The notes under the pieces were generated by a model, which was not told the DNA's origin, did not search any database, and worked only from the letters and a program-made list of their open reading frames with translations. A DNA stretch of 64,000 nt, taken from assembly GCF_947507565.1 (NCBI RefSeq), contig NC_089184.1, positions 558,001 through 622,000 of the forward strand, read 5' to 3'. The DNA is from Oscarella lobularis (taxonomy: Eukaryota; Porifera; Homoscleromorpha; Homosclerophorida; Oscarellidae). Position numbers and translations under genes: made by a program. Shown piece after piece: positions 11,203 through 26,076 of the stretch. How positions within the stretch are numbered: the first letter of the stretch is position 1; every line of letters begins with the position of its first letter.

Positions 11203-11413
11203 TGAAGACGCCGGGAGGACGTTCGTTTTCTTTTTGGGCTACTTCCGGGTTACTTCCGGGTTTAATATTTATATTTATGGTATGAATTACAGCATTGCAC
11301 CCGGCGGTCCAGGTGACGTACCAACAAAACGATAAGGACAAATGACTCATGCACAAGCGAAAATAGCACCTCAATGATTGCACATGACATGAAATTCCAA
11401 CAACAACGCTTAC

Positions 11414-14400
11414 CTAAGAAACGTTGTGAATTTGCGCCACATTGAGTTTGTAATAGGCGCCCTTCTTCTGCATCAGATCGGCGTGCGTTCCCCGTTCGAC
11501 GATGCGGCCATTTTCTATCACGACGATTTTATTTGCTCCTTGAATCGTCGACAAGCGATGAGCAATCACAATGCTCGTGCGGCCTTCACGCGCCCGATCC
11601 AACGCCTCTTGAACGATCTGCAAAAGAGAAAATCCCGGAAAATTTAATATTCAATAAGAGAAACGCGTTTCAAGATAACCTTTTCGCTTTCTGTGTCGAG
11701 AGCCGACGTCGCCTCGTCGAGTAAAAGAACCCTCGGATTTCTCACGAGAGCTCGTGCAATGGCTATTCTCTGTTTCTGACCGCCAGATAGTTGCGTACCC
11801 TTGTCGCCTGCTCCTGTATCGTATCCCTAGAAAAATATGAAGTGACCATGGCAAAGTACGCTGGGGGGTCTCTGACTTTTGGAAGGCTTTCGATAAATTC
11901 ATGAATGTTTGCATTTTTTGCCGCCGTCTCAATCTCCTCAGACGAAACGTCGCGAAAATTGTCTCCGTACGCGATATTGTCTCGAATGCTACAGTCGAAG
12001 AGAATGGGTTCTTGACTGACGAGACCCAAATGACGACGAAAATGCTTCAAATTCCATTCACGAATGTCCTTGCCATCAGCAAACTGAAGACCATGGTATA
12101 TATAGACTTCCTAACATAGAGAAGATTTAGCATACCACAGCTCCTTCCTTTGGATCGTAGAATCTCTCTAGAAGTTGAACACACGTGCTTTTTCCACAAC
12201 CGCTCGCTCCAACTAAGGCCACCGTTTCTCCTGGTTTCACCGTCAAACTCAAATCTTCTAAAACGGGCGCGTCCGGTCGAGTTGGATAACAAAATTTGAC
12301 GTTTTCGAAGCTAATATCACCGCTGAAGTCGTCCTACAAAAATTTTAATCAACGGTCACCGCTTTCAGATTGAATTGCATATATAATATACCCGCTTTTC
12401 TCCTTGGCACGATGAACTGTCGATTGACGGCACCAGGTCAATCGTTCGAAAAACTCGCTTCGTCGCCACGCGCGACTTGGAATAATCGGGCGCCAAAGAA
12501 ATCGCCTCTCCCATGGAAAAGGCTCCAAAGATAATTGCGCCAAAAACACTAATAAACCAGAGAACGTACAGGTAAACTACCATCACACACTGATATCATC
12601 TCTTACATAAAGACGGCCTCGTAATCGTAACCTTGGTGAGCAACTTGCCACGCGCCGAAACGAAATGCTGCAGCGTAGGCAAAAAACAGAAAGCCCTGGG
12701 AAAAGCCAAAAGCGAGGCCTTGAACGTGCGCCTTGCGAATTGCTGATTTGTAGGGCGGCTCGAGGCATTCGTGATACTTTCGAATGAAGACGTCTTCCCT
12801 CGTCAGCTGCGCAACCGTTTGAATGTTGTCGATACTTTCGACGACCACTTGACCGGCGTTCTCCATCTGAGCGGCGTTCGAGTGCGCGTGACCGGCAAGT
12901 GCTTTCGTCTGAAAGATGCCGGATATGACGAGAAACGGTATGACGGCAAGTGTGACAAGCGTCATTTGCCAATTGTAGACGAAAGAGATGGTGACACCGG
13001 CAAGAAGAGTGGCAATCATTTGAACGATCGTACCAATGCGCGTCCCAAAGCCCTAAAAAAAAAATTCACCTCTTTTCAATTCTTTACAGTTGCTCTTTTC
13101 GATGCTTACGGCTTTGACTTCGGCGGCGTCGCGAGCGAGTCGGGTCGTGAGAACGCCCGTCGAGTGATGCCGATCGTCGAAGTAGGCGATCTCTTGACGC
13201 AGCGTCGCGCGGAACATGAGACCTCGTAGACGCGTCGTCAACGCTTCGCCGGCATACCCGTAGAAGAAAGACTTGCAAAATTCGAATATTCCCGAGCCGA
13301 CGCCGATGTAGATGAAGACGGGCGCCCAAATGACGACTTGACGTTGCATCTCTTCGCAGTCTTCACTAAACACCTATATAAGGTCAATTGAAATCTTGAT
13401 CGTATCAAAAGATTTCGCGCTCACTCTCATCATTCGGGCGAAGATGACGGCAAATGCGGGCATCACGGCTCCGGCGCCCACTGCGCCGATCGTTCCCATT
13501 AGAAGGTGAAACCATTCCGGCGAGCTCAGTCTGGCGATACGGACTAGCGACGGTGGCGGAGTATCCTCCACGTTTTCGGTATCCTCTTCCTCTTCCGTCT
13601 CTTTCTTATCTGAAGTACCCTCCTGCAAAAGGGGTAGTTTCACTCAAAGAATAGAGTAGACTTTTGCCTTTGATTCTTACCGCTTTTGAGTCTTGGCGAC
13701 CCGCTGACTTTTTTGATACTTGACGCTGTACAGAGTGTTGACAAGTCACACTTTGAATCTCTACAAAAAAATGACGTGTAGTGTCTAAAATAACTAAGCA
13801 ACCGGACTTGCCTTTCTTAGTTTCGGTCTCGTCAGGCCCGCCACCGACAACACTCTATAAGAATCAATTTACGAAGTGACCATAACTTAGGCTAGATTGT
13901 CTAACCTGATTCATGACTAGATCGTGATAGACGTCCCCTCGTTTCATCAATTCGTCGTGACTTCCTTGCTCCACAATTCGCCCCGAAACGATCGCCGTGA
14001 TACAGTCAGCGTTCTTTACAGTGGACAGTCGATGAGCAATCACGACAGTAGTTCGACCTTCTCTAGCCTAAAACATAGCCCAAGTCCCGGGGTGAAAACC
14101 CGGTCGAGCGTTGACTTATTATACCTTATCAAGAGCGTCCTGAACCGACTTCTCGCTCTGAGTGTCCAACGCCGACGTGGCTTCGTCCAGGAGAAGTATC
14201 TTGGGATTTCGTACCAAGGCTCGTGCAATGGCAACGCGCTGTTTTTGCCCGCCGGACAATTGGGCTCCACTCTCCCCAACCAACGTATTGTATTGCTAGA
14301 AAAACGGCGCACTGTAGAGGAAATTCGTGCGCCGCCGCCGCGCGGGGGGGACTCACTTCAGGCAATTTCGTGATAAAGTCGTGAGCATTCGCCGCGACGG

Positions 14401-16472
14401 CTGCGGCGCGAATTTCGTCGTCGGTGACCCCTTCGCGACCGTAGCGTATATTTTCGGCAATCGTGGTCGCAAACAGAACGGGCTCTTGACTCACAACGCC
14501 TATGTGCTGCCTCAGCCAACGGACATTCAATCGACGAACGTCGTGACCATCAAGTAGGACCTTCACGAGGAAAAAGTCATGATTTTAGTCGACTGCCCGT
14601 TCCAATCCTCACATCTTACCGTGCCGTTTGCGGGATCGAAGAATCTTTGAATGAGCTGAACGATTGTACTTTTTCCGCATCCGCTCGGACCCACAAGAGC
14701 CATGGTACGTCCACTGGTGATTTTCAAGTCGATACCGTGAAGCACCTAGGAATTATATCAAACGGACTCTCCTCTCTCTTTCCCATTTGTCTCACCTCGA
14801 CGTCTGGTCTAGAAGGATAAGAAAAGTCAACGTTTTGAAATTCGACGTTGCCCTTCACCGTCTCCTCGCTCGGCTTATCGCCTTCGTCAGACAGAGGATC
14901 AATCAACGATTGCTACGCGAGGAGAGAAAAGGTTCAAACTGAGCCTATCAATTTACACTCCTACCCTGTCTTCGATTTCAAACACTCGAACAGCAGCCCC
15001 TCGCGCCGTACTCACTGCCTCCCAGTTGGGACCGGCGTAGCCGAGAGAAAAGGCTCCAAATAACACCGCAAATATCGCCTGGTCAGACTACATGAAGAAA
15101 CGCGACAGATATTCCGGTTTGGGTCTCACTGTCAAAACGTTGCCTCCCGTGGTCAATTCTTCATATACAAGAAATCCGGCGAACCTTCAACAACAACATT
15201 CTCAGTTTTAAACAGTTTTCTCTTTTGGCTGACGTACCAAAATGCGAATCCAAATGCCGCAAAAATGATAATGTATAATGAAAAGACGGCCAGGCCTCTA
15301 CTCAGCGCTTTCTTGTTTCCCAGACGACGAGCGTTTTCAATTTCGGTTTGGTATCTAAAATAATAGTACGCGTAATAGGAACAGCGTTTCTCCCCCCTGC
15401 ATGAATTATTTGACCTGCTCATTTCCTTCTCCTCTCCGCTAAACGCGACGACAGTTCGAATGCAAGAAATTACCTCTTCGGCTACGCTTCCCGCTGTGGC
15501 GTAGGCGTTCTGTTCTTTATTCGTGAAAGAGGTGATAAGCTGAAAAAGAGACCCGTTCAATATAAATTCAAAAGTGTTTTTCAATCACTTTCGCTTCAAT
15601 CACTCCCAAAATTGCAAGTATGGGAGTTAGTCCCAAGATGAAAAGAGAGAGACGCCACTCAGCAACAAAACCGATAATAAGTCCGCCGAGAAACACGGTA
15701 ATCCACATGACAAACGAACCAATCTTGTCTCCAATACCTCGACTAACTTTGTCGAGATCACTAAAAAAGAAAAAGAAAAATAAGCGAATTCTCGGAGCCG
15801 GGAGGTGAAAAAAACAACGTGCTCTCACTCAGCCAATCGCGTGGCGAGCTGCCCTGTATCGTTCGTCTGGAACCACGCCATCTCCTGTCGCATGATCGCG
15901 CGAAATAGGGCTTCGCGCATGCGACGCGTCTGTCGTTCGGCGGCGATGAGAAGAGCGGCGACGTAGGCGTACGAGGCGGCGAACGAGCCGAAGCCGATCA
16001 GCGCGAAGCGCAAGGCGACTGTCGCCAGTCGATCTTCGAATAAGTCCGTGTCGAGAAGCGATCCGTCGCACGACGTGTTCACGCGATTCGACAAACACGT
16101 GGACGTGTTTGTAGATTCGGTCGTCGCGTTGCTGAAGCTCGCAAAGCAGATGAAGCCGTCGAGGAGTTGGCCGAAGACGAGCGATACGCCCGGGATTGCC
16201 ATTCCGGCTGCGAGTGCCGTTACGACGCCGATGACGAGTAGGAGAAAATCGATGCCGTCCGCGTAGCGAAACTAGGTACAGTATCATTTATGATCTACGT
16301 GTACGCACATGTTTTTTATGCGTACTAGTTGGAGAAAGGAGACTTTGGGCTCTTCCTTTTTCGTACTTTCGTCGCTTTTCGAATTCCGTTGCATTTCAGG
16401 CCACTTGCTTCGGAACGTAGAATCGATTGCCTCATCATAGGACTGTTGGTCGAGCTCTGGGTCCGAAGCCAT
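11414..16472 (-). CDS. ABC subfamily B full transporter (P-glycoprotein/MDR1-like)
   Basis: The gene starts [10 protein letters not shown] (ATG at 16472) and runs through many short exons to the stop at 11414, giving the usual TMD-NBD-TMD-NBD order. TMD1 has an Asn-rich glycosylatable loop ([12 protein letters not shown]) and the [15 protein letters not shown] coupling region. NBD1 at about 14.1-14.9 kb shows Walker [11 protein letters not shown]-loop VVSQEPVLF, signature QLSGGQ and Walker [15 protein letters not shown]2 follows an acidic linker near 13.4-13.9 kb. NBD2 at 11.4-12.3 kb shows [26 protein letters not shown] and the H-loop [10 protein letters not shown]. Both ATP sites look intact, so it should be an active ATP-driven efflux pump in the plasma membrane, probably for hydrophobic xenobiotics. 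The bile-salt exporter is a related alternative. Its start is divergent from ETFA. Confidence 0.92.
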
Positions 16473-16950
16473 GGCTAAGTTTTGATGAAGGTAGAGTATA
16501 TCCCTGCCTGGTGATGTAGTATAGCACGTGACACGTGACGCGTGATCTGTACAAACACTGCAAGGGCACTCTTATATCTCTGGCAAGGGGGCTGCAAGGG
16601 CGGGTTGTTGTGACTAGTTCCTTGGCAGAATTTTTAGCTGAAATTTTACCTTTCCTCGTGGGTCTGCAAGCAGGGCGAGTGAGCGCAATTGGGGCGATAC
16701 ATCCAGGATGTATCACAGTGTCGGTGCCTCTGCTCCACCCCCGCAACGAACCCTGCTTTTTATCAGCTTTTATGACCTGTAATAACGCCAAAAACGGTCA
16801 CCTGCCAAAACGATTCATTTTTGGCATTGAATCTTTGGAAATTTTGTGGCCGCCGAAAGGTCAATGGCATTCATTGATGAAGTCTTGTTCTAGTTCTAGA
16901 CATGACAAATATCACAAACGCAATTACGTTAGCCGTAAGGATAAACCTCG
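16473..16950. promoter_or_regulatory. Shared upstream region of ABCB and ETFA genes
   Basis: A 478-bp non-coding interval between divergent genes. It contains two tandem CACGTGAC boxes (E-boxes at 16525-16530 and 16532-16537) about 55 bp upstream of the ABC transporter start. It also holds a perfect 9-bp inverted repeat (GATACATCC, one-base spacer) at 16696-16714. No protein-coding signal is evident. E-box factors could coordinate both genes, but this is inferred from position only. Confidence 0.45.
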
Positions 16951-18559
<1,609 letters not shown>

Positions 18560-18638
18560 CGTACGAAAGTATCGATACAAATAAAGGGCGTTTTTCTGTA
18601 CACGCTACGAGCCCGCTTGCGCGCATATATATACACAC

Positions 18639-21600
18639 TTACGCATCCAACTCGCGATCTCGCGACGTTACCTTGAGCTGGACGAACTCGCGAACGATTT
18701 CGTCCTGAATGCGCCCGACGAGAATTCCGATGACGGCGCGACCGAAGTCGGATACGTTGATTGCGGGAATGAGAGCGAGACGCATCCACCGCGATCCGAC
18801 TTCGGCGACCTCCTGCAGTCTGACGACGGTCACGCCGACGACGCGATCCGCTCGAGCGAAACAGTAGTCTTTCACGCAGACGTGCAATTCGTAGAACTTT
18901 AGCTCGTCGCTTTCTGCTCGCATTGCCATGCCACGCCAATTGCTGAGAATGACCAAAGTCATTTTTTCCTCCCCTTCCCCCCCATGCAGTCACTGCGTTG
19001 CTTACAAGTGAAACGTTTCGTTGTAAGTTGGTGATACGCCGCCGCCTTTGCTGTGCGTCGCCTGTCGCCGCTTCTTGCCGGTCAGGTTGGGCCCAACGAG
19101 CGTCAGTTCCACGTAGGGACGAAATATACCTAGGTACATGAGAGTCACAGTAGAGTCATGTACATAGAGTTCGCCCTTTCTACCGAAAGATGCGGGCCAC
19201 TTGAGATCGGTGGCGTGGACGACTGCATGAGACAAAAAAATGGATTACAAAACATAGCTCCTGTCTTGTTACCTTTAACTGTCAATCTGTATTCGCCTGC
19301 GGACGTCTCGAAAAGAGATACCTGCATTTGAAGTTCTCCTACGCATTCGTCGAGACACGATCCTAGAAATATCAGCTCTTTGCTCTGTCCACCAAAAATT
19401 AGTCGTTTTTACCCTGTGCTGTTTCCCGTTTCACGAAAAGTCCGATCAACTCGTCTGTGCCTTGTCCGTACAATTCGAGCGCCCGTTGAAGATGAACCAT
19501 TTCTTTGCTCTTTTCTATGGCGCTCCGCTTAAGACCGCTCTCGCTAAAGAAATCCTAAAACACAACAAAAAGTCAGTACGTACATGCATATCCACTGCGG
19601 CGGAGGTTTCGACGTACTTTGAGTTCTTCAATGCAAATTCGCAAACTTTCCGTCTGATCGTCGTTCAAATCAAGAGTGCTACTTTTCATCAAATCCTACG
19701 CAAGCACAATACACTGACGTCAAGACATCAGGTACGGATCCTACCCGAAGATCGGGCAGCGGAGGAAGAACGATGATTTTCTGCACGTGGCTAATAATCA
19801 TCTGCCATAAGATCTATCCACAATCGCAGCATGAAAGCACTGCATCTCGTCACAGTAGAAAGGAGCATACCTTCAGAACTTTTTTTACAGCCGTTCTCTC
19901 GCATTTTTCCTTGACTTCCTCTTTCCACGTGTCCAAAAATCGCATTACATCTTCGATAACGGACAACGCGTGGTTGCGATCGGAGTTTCGCAGCCCCACC
20001 AATTTGACTCGCATCGCCTGTACGCTGGACACAATCTGTGGCTCCATACTAGAGAACGCAAGAAAAAAAATCCCCGCAGCTCCGTTGCGCACTCAGTCAA
20101 TATACCTCTGGGCATAGATAAGAACAAGTTCGTCGAGTTTGTCGGCGAGGCATTTATTTTGGACGTGATTCAGTATGTCGGATGACCGTTGCGGCATCTA
20201 CGTGCACCGACCAGTCAGAACGATCGTATAAGATCTTGGCGCATGGCTCACCTCGCCGCCACCCATGTCCTGGTACAACTTGCTGAGCAACTCTCTCATC
20301 TCGACAAAATTGTTCAATAAAGTACAGGACTTCGTAAAAGCAAGTGAATTAAGATTGCGAAGCATTTGATTGCGAGCCTACCTTGAGAACGTCCCCTGCC
20401 TCGCACACAACTACCATTTCCTTGCACAAGAGATCGGCGTAAAGAGACAGTGCATTCGATATCAGCTGAAAGAAGTGGACATAAAAACGTTTTTTTTTGC
20501 TTATCAAGCGGCATACCCGGGAAAATTGAGCCAAGAGAACGGACCGTATGTCCATGTCAGGGCAGTCCATGTTTGTCAGTATTCGAAAGATCTGCAATAT
20601 ACAAATGAGAGAAGCCTCTACGTAAACACGCAATTGACTACTTCTGTCAGAGAACAGAAGACGTCGACGACACTAGACGAGTATTGATGATACGCTGACA
20701 TCTGCTGGAACTAAACGTAGAAAGCGAATAATTACGTAATCCCCGCAAAAACGTCTTGCACGCACGCCTGTCTCTCGATCTGTTTTGACTGCATTTGTAA
20801 TTATTCCAATCTGATTTCGATCATTTTCCTGAAACCATCGCAGCAAATAGGGAGCAAAAGCCCTATGGGGGAAGAGCGATCCATTTATTAATTCAGTAGC
20901 ACTGATAACTTACCGGGGATATCGAACCATGTCGTCAAATTTGTACCGAGGAGACTCGGCAATAAGACCGTCGTAAACGGCTTTCACCTGCATGGAGACA
21001 ACTTTGGCATAAGAGGAAGAAACTCAATTAACGATTACAGAAAATAACAAGTTAATAGCTTCGGTTGTCGAGATCAATTCCTTCGGCTGAGCGTCACCTT
21101 AATTAATAAAATTTTTGTCTCGTACCAACTGAACCGCGGATTCGAATTCTCGATCTACTTTCGCTTTCGCTGTCTCCACTCGTCGACGCGTATCTTTCGT
21201 GGGTGCTAAGAGCTGAGCAAACGCAGTAAACACAAGAGAGAGAAAAGGAGCTTCCACGAGCGATCGTACCCTGAGAAAGCACTTCCAAAAGGTCGTCTTC
21301 AAATAGCGTCCACATCTCCTCGGCGCTCGTTTCGCCGAGATTAAAATTGCCAAGTCTATAGGCGCCATCGAACCAATACGCGCAAGTCTCTTTTTCTCTA
21401 ATTCTTACTTCGGAATAAATGGCATGTAGTTGACTTTGTCCTCCTCTATCACCGACACGACAAGATCTAGGAGTTTTTCCAGCGCTTGGACCGGCTTCGT
21501 CACGAAGGGATTGAACGCGGGAGGCGGTCGCATGCTGAACTCGCCCGCCTCGTCCACGTCGATCTCCCCATTCTTTTCAACGGCGTCGCCGTCGTTGCCC

Positions 21601-24600
21601 AGAAGGTTGATTATCTCGCTCTTGATGAAGAAGAAATTGCGCTTGAGGCACTCCTAGAAAACGAAGAGCTTGCGATAAAAAAAAAAACAGCTATTGCACG
21701 CACGACGCACTAACCTTGACGCACTCGACTATAACCACTTCACATTTAGGAGTCCCCTTTTCCTTCAAAACCTATGATTTATTTTAGATGCGAACTATGA
21801 CTGATTTCTCGCGCTTTGATTCGAACTTACCACCATTTGAAAGTAAAGTACGTTCGTCAGCAAATCGACGGATGCTTTCATATCGTCCAGTTTATCCGGT
21901 TCGCTCGAGGGAAACGTGTCCTATAACGCGGTGATTGTTTAACTTTTTTTTTCAATGATCACTCGACTAACCCTATAGCCGCACAAATCGATCTTCAGTC
22001 GATCTCTCAACGATTCCAAGAGCGTTTGAAATCGTTTTATCTGCAAAGAAAAAAAAACCGTTAACGCGGACGCGTTTGCGACTGTGTCCAGTAAAACGGA
22101 CGGGAAAGTTGACGGATTGAAGGCGATCGGCAGAAACCACTGGTCGAACGTTCACTCCCGGACTACCCAAACACAGAAAATGATCGTTGATGTGAGTAAG
22201 CAGTTCACTCATCACGCCCGCAACGCCACTCTCGTTGTAAATAGACGATAAGGAAGAGAAATGTCTAAGAAAAAAAAAAACATATACAGTACGTATGTAT
22301 GTACGTTTTATAATACATACGTCATCGCTCGGTAAATGTCCTCGATGCCGTAACGCGTCGCAAATTCGGTCACAATTTTTTGAGCCGGATCGCCAAAGTA
22401 AACTTTCCAGCCTTCAGCCTAAATTTTGAATTAATGCACACTTGAACGACCTGGTCCAGGAACTTACTGCGCCTCGTTCTGACGGCAAACTTAGAGCATC
22501 CAAATTTCGAATGTATTCGAAGTGAAACATCGTCTGCGAGACGTATCAGTGACGAGAACGCTTCTATAGGCATCGCAGCGAATTACCTCGTGCAAAGACG
22601 TGTACTGAAGATGATAAGGCGCGCGACTTTCTTCTCCTTCGATTTGAACGGACAGCTGAAGATGAATGGCTCCCGATACCTCGGATTTTCCCGTTCTTTG
22701 TTCTATTCGACGTCGGAGTCTAACGATGTCTATATCTTTGCGGGGGCGGTTCACTCACCCAAGTTGTACCAGACGTCCATTTCTCCGCACAAAGTTCGCA
22801 CTTCGATGATCGTCTGACCCAAAAAATCGTCCGCTTCGCTGATGAACTTGTTCTTGATTTTCGTTCGAAAATTGTCGTCTTCGTCCCAGACTCGCACTTT
22901 GATTCGGTCAGCCGAATCGTGACATTCGCTGCATACCCAAAAAAAGACAAAGGGAGCCAATATACCGTAGTCGACATAAAAACGTTGGTTGTTCATTACA
23001 ACTGAAACTCTCTGTCCCAGTGAGGATTGAGATTTTGCAAAATGGTCTGAGTTCGTTTCTTCTGTCGGCCAACTTTGACGGTCACGTACGGATCGCTCGT
23101 GCCTAGAATCAAAAGTGAAAACGCATTGAGCAGCCTCGCCGTTGAGCAATACCCGTGTCTCTGTCTTTAGCGGCAAGACCTTGGGCTTCGATAACTACAA
23201 AAGAAATCCAGTCTATTTGCATGACCTACTTCTCTTGCCGCGTCCTTGCCTTTCACCGTCACTTTCGCCGACCAATGCGATAATCCCTCGGATATCGTTT
23301 CCCTCGCTTCCATCAGAGAACTTTTTTGAAGTTTTTCCGGCACTTCAAACACGGTCCTATACGACGAGCCTTGACTAGTATCCCACAAAATTGCACGTGC
23401 GTTCGCCGCGTTTTCTACCGAATGTACTCGAAGACGTCTCGTTCGTTGAACTCTTGTTGCTTCATGATGTCTATCATCGCTTTTTTTGCACTCGAAATTG
23501 CATCGCGATCTTTTCTCTTGAGTCCTCTTTCCGCCTGGCCTAAAAAAAACGAGAGAAAAAGGGCGTTGGTTACTACGATAGATTCCTAGCACAAATTCCA
23601 CTATTACGTATTAAGCAGTCAGCATTCATGAGATCTTTGCATTTCCGATGGGCCCGAACGCCGCACTCTTTATTCGTTTGAGCAATCAATAAAAAAAACC
23701 CTAAATATTTCATCTCGCCGTAACCTTTGCACTTCAATCCCTGACGAGCCAAGCCCCACAGAAGACCGCCGCATTCGTAGCAGAAAACGGGACGATGAGC
23801 CGAGAACGTGTCAAAGTCGTGAGGATGGGCCTCTAGAGGTCCGGTCATCGATTACAGCCTAATTTTTTTAGAAGAAGAACGGTGTACTTGATATGGGATA
23901 TATGAGAGCAAGCAGCGTCTTCTTATAGACGTGTAGTCGCTATAATACGAAGGAGTAGAATTTGCAAGCGAGCTCTAATTGACTTTACCAGTTCATCATC
24001 TCGAAGTAATTCGTTTCCTGGCTGATGAACTACGGTGCTTTTCTTCACGGAGGGAGAGGACTTTTAAGAAACAAACACGTGCACTGACGCGTGAATTTTT
24101 TCGAAGTAATGATATTACGGTTTTCCTCTTTTTCATAAAATTTCGAAACGATCTCGCTCTCCGCTGTTGAAACACGAAAAGAATGCAATTATTAATTATG
24201 TAACTATTCGACGTGCCTGAGATATGTTCTTTGTTCTCTGACGAATGGCAGGCTGGCTTTCAATCGACGGAAAATATCTCTTGCTCATCTTGCTAAAAGA
24301 GACACAATGCAATGTGTAGACTCAAAATAAAGGTTTCTCTTACGTGGCTCGAACGACGACGTCTGCAATGGAAAATTTTCGTCCCTCTAAGCGTTCGTCG
24401 CCTTCGGCGCTATTACGATCGAAGAAGATCTTCAAATGAGGCAATTTCTAAAAAAAAAAAGGAAACTATATTGCTTCGCCCTGTCGTGGCAACGTCGTTA
24501 CAGACTTCGAGTAAATCTTCATCTTTTTCGACGATTTGAGTCACTTGCGTCGCTAACGTCTTAGCTCTCGTCCACAAGAGCTTCGCTGCAAAACGCGAAA

Positions 24601-25955
24601 CGATAGCCCATAGACAAAATTATCCCCTATAGAGAGTGTCGAGACTACCTTTTTTTTCTTTTCCAGGGTCAAACGAGTCCTCCTGGGACGAAGACAGTTG
24701 AGACAACTAGGGTATCGATGAAAAGTGATTGCAAGACAAACTGATATGGAAACAGTACGTCAGCACTGCTTTCTCGACTGTTACGTTGACTCGCTATTGA
24801 ACTGTTTTTCTCAACGTCGCTGCTCTCTTCGCGACCGTCCGGATAGTCACTGCCAGATGTCTCGGCAAAGCTTACAGCAGACTTCCTCTTGGAATTTAAC
24901 TTCGGATGTCGTCTTTCCTCTACGACTTCGTTTCCTTTTCGCTCGTCACTTTCCCCACTGCTAGGAGTCGAAGAATGTTCTTTTTCTGACGTCGTTTGAT
25001 GAGTCAAACTGGGAACGGCTGAAAAGACTGATTGTAACGACAAAGTCTGTTTTTTTTTTTAAAAAAAGCGTTTAGTACGTGTAGCGCCGCACTGAATCCT
25101 GTCGTGCTGTTCGCGAAGAAAATCCACCTAACGAAGACGTAAATAAAACGCAGCACGACGACAACTACTCTCCTTGCGCACCTCTTCCTCGAAGACTTTA
25201 TCAAGCAATCGGAGCTTGTCAGCAAGAACTTCGCCTTCTTCTGCCGACAAACCTACGTACAGTACAGGAAACGAGAATATAACGGTACAAAAATATTTTC
25301 TCTGTCTCCCAGCCATAAACGCCCTTGGCAATGATAATATTACGTAGTCTACAGCTGAAGAATATTCTACTTTCTCTACAAAAATTCATCACCTGCCGGA
25401 AGATCGTAGCGAATATCGACCAAGAGACGATAGTTCGTCAAGTAGCGAGAGCCGTTCGGCGACTGCATCCACAGTGTGCACCATTCGCCGTCGTCAAACT
25501 GCGAGAAACCACGTTCAAATAATTCAAATATTCATTAGTTTAAATATAGGATATCGTCATCTATTATACATTCGGTTTGTGAGGAATTATTCCGTCGAGA
25601 GGTATAAGCAAGCGACCGAGAAGATGCTGACTGAAGAGTTTCTTGTGCCACAATTCGACGCTCGCCGTTCGATCGAGTCGATCCAATTCCCTAGCAACGG
25701 AGTGGTTCCGGGAAACGATCGTTTCCCACGAATCCCCGCCTCACAGCTCCAAATCGCCGTCCCACTCTGGGTTGTGGCCTTTTATCGATCGCGTGTAAAC
25801 GGACCGATCGCCGATGCGCAGCGCCACGTACGTTTTCCAGCCTAAAGACGTTCGTTCGTCGTGACCCGGACCCCGGGAGCCATTCAAGTCGTTCTTATAG
25901 CTAACCTGACGCTTCCGCGGTCAATTCGCCTCGCTTTGCTGGCAACGGGCGACAT
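18639..25955 (-). CDS. UNC13: Unc13/Munc13 vesicle-priming protein (C2A-C1-C2B-MUN-C2C)
   Basis: About 30 short exons encode a full-length Munc13-type protein. From the N-terminus: a C2A domain (25.2-25.9 kb; [48 protein letters not shown]), an acidic low-complexity linker, a basic helix [16 protein letters not shown] where Munc13 binds calmodulin, and a C1 domain (23.6-23.85 kb; [28 protein letters not shown]) with the zinc Cys/His pattern complete. C2B (22.75-23.2 kb) keeps the calcium aspartates in KDRDTGTSDPYV and RVWDEDD. The MUN domain follows, which opens syntaxin for SNARE assembly. The C-terminal C2C has [13 protein letters not shown] and [12 protein letters not shown]. The probable start [10 protein letters not shown] (ATG at 25955) and the first exon junction are uncertain. 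C2A plus C1 fit UNC13A/B/C rather than UNC13D or BAIAP3. Confidence 0.93.
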
Positions 25956-26076
25956 TAGGACAAAATCGAACGAAGAAAGCGCTTTCTCACCGAGAATACA
26001 AAGAAACGACATCGTCTCGTCTGCGTACGACACATTCGGGACATCCGCCAACGCCCACCTGAGATTTCCCCATGGG

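Larger units (their letters stand above)
10336..11413. other. Unassigned interval between convergent CLC and ABCB genes
   Basis: This 1.08-kb interval holds no recognised protein. Several intron-like signals occur: donor AAAG|GTAAAA near 10658, acceptor ATTCCAG near 10728, AGAG|GTGGGG near 10763 and TTGCAG near 10800 and 10903, followed by AATAAA at 10981. A small spliced transcript on the plus strand is therefore possible, with a short C-terminal frame reading VNKRPRIPVGHSIDS. The distal part (10980-11340) carries a TATA-like box and two perfect hairpins, listed separately, and could instead be an unrecognised repeat. I see no terminal inverted repeats or transposase. Confidence 0.35.
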
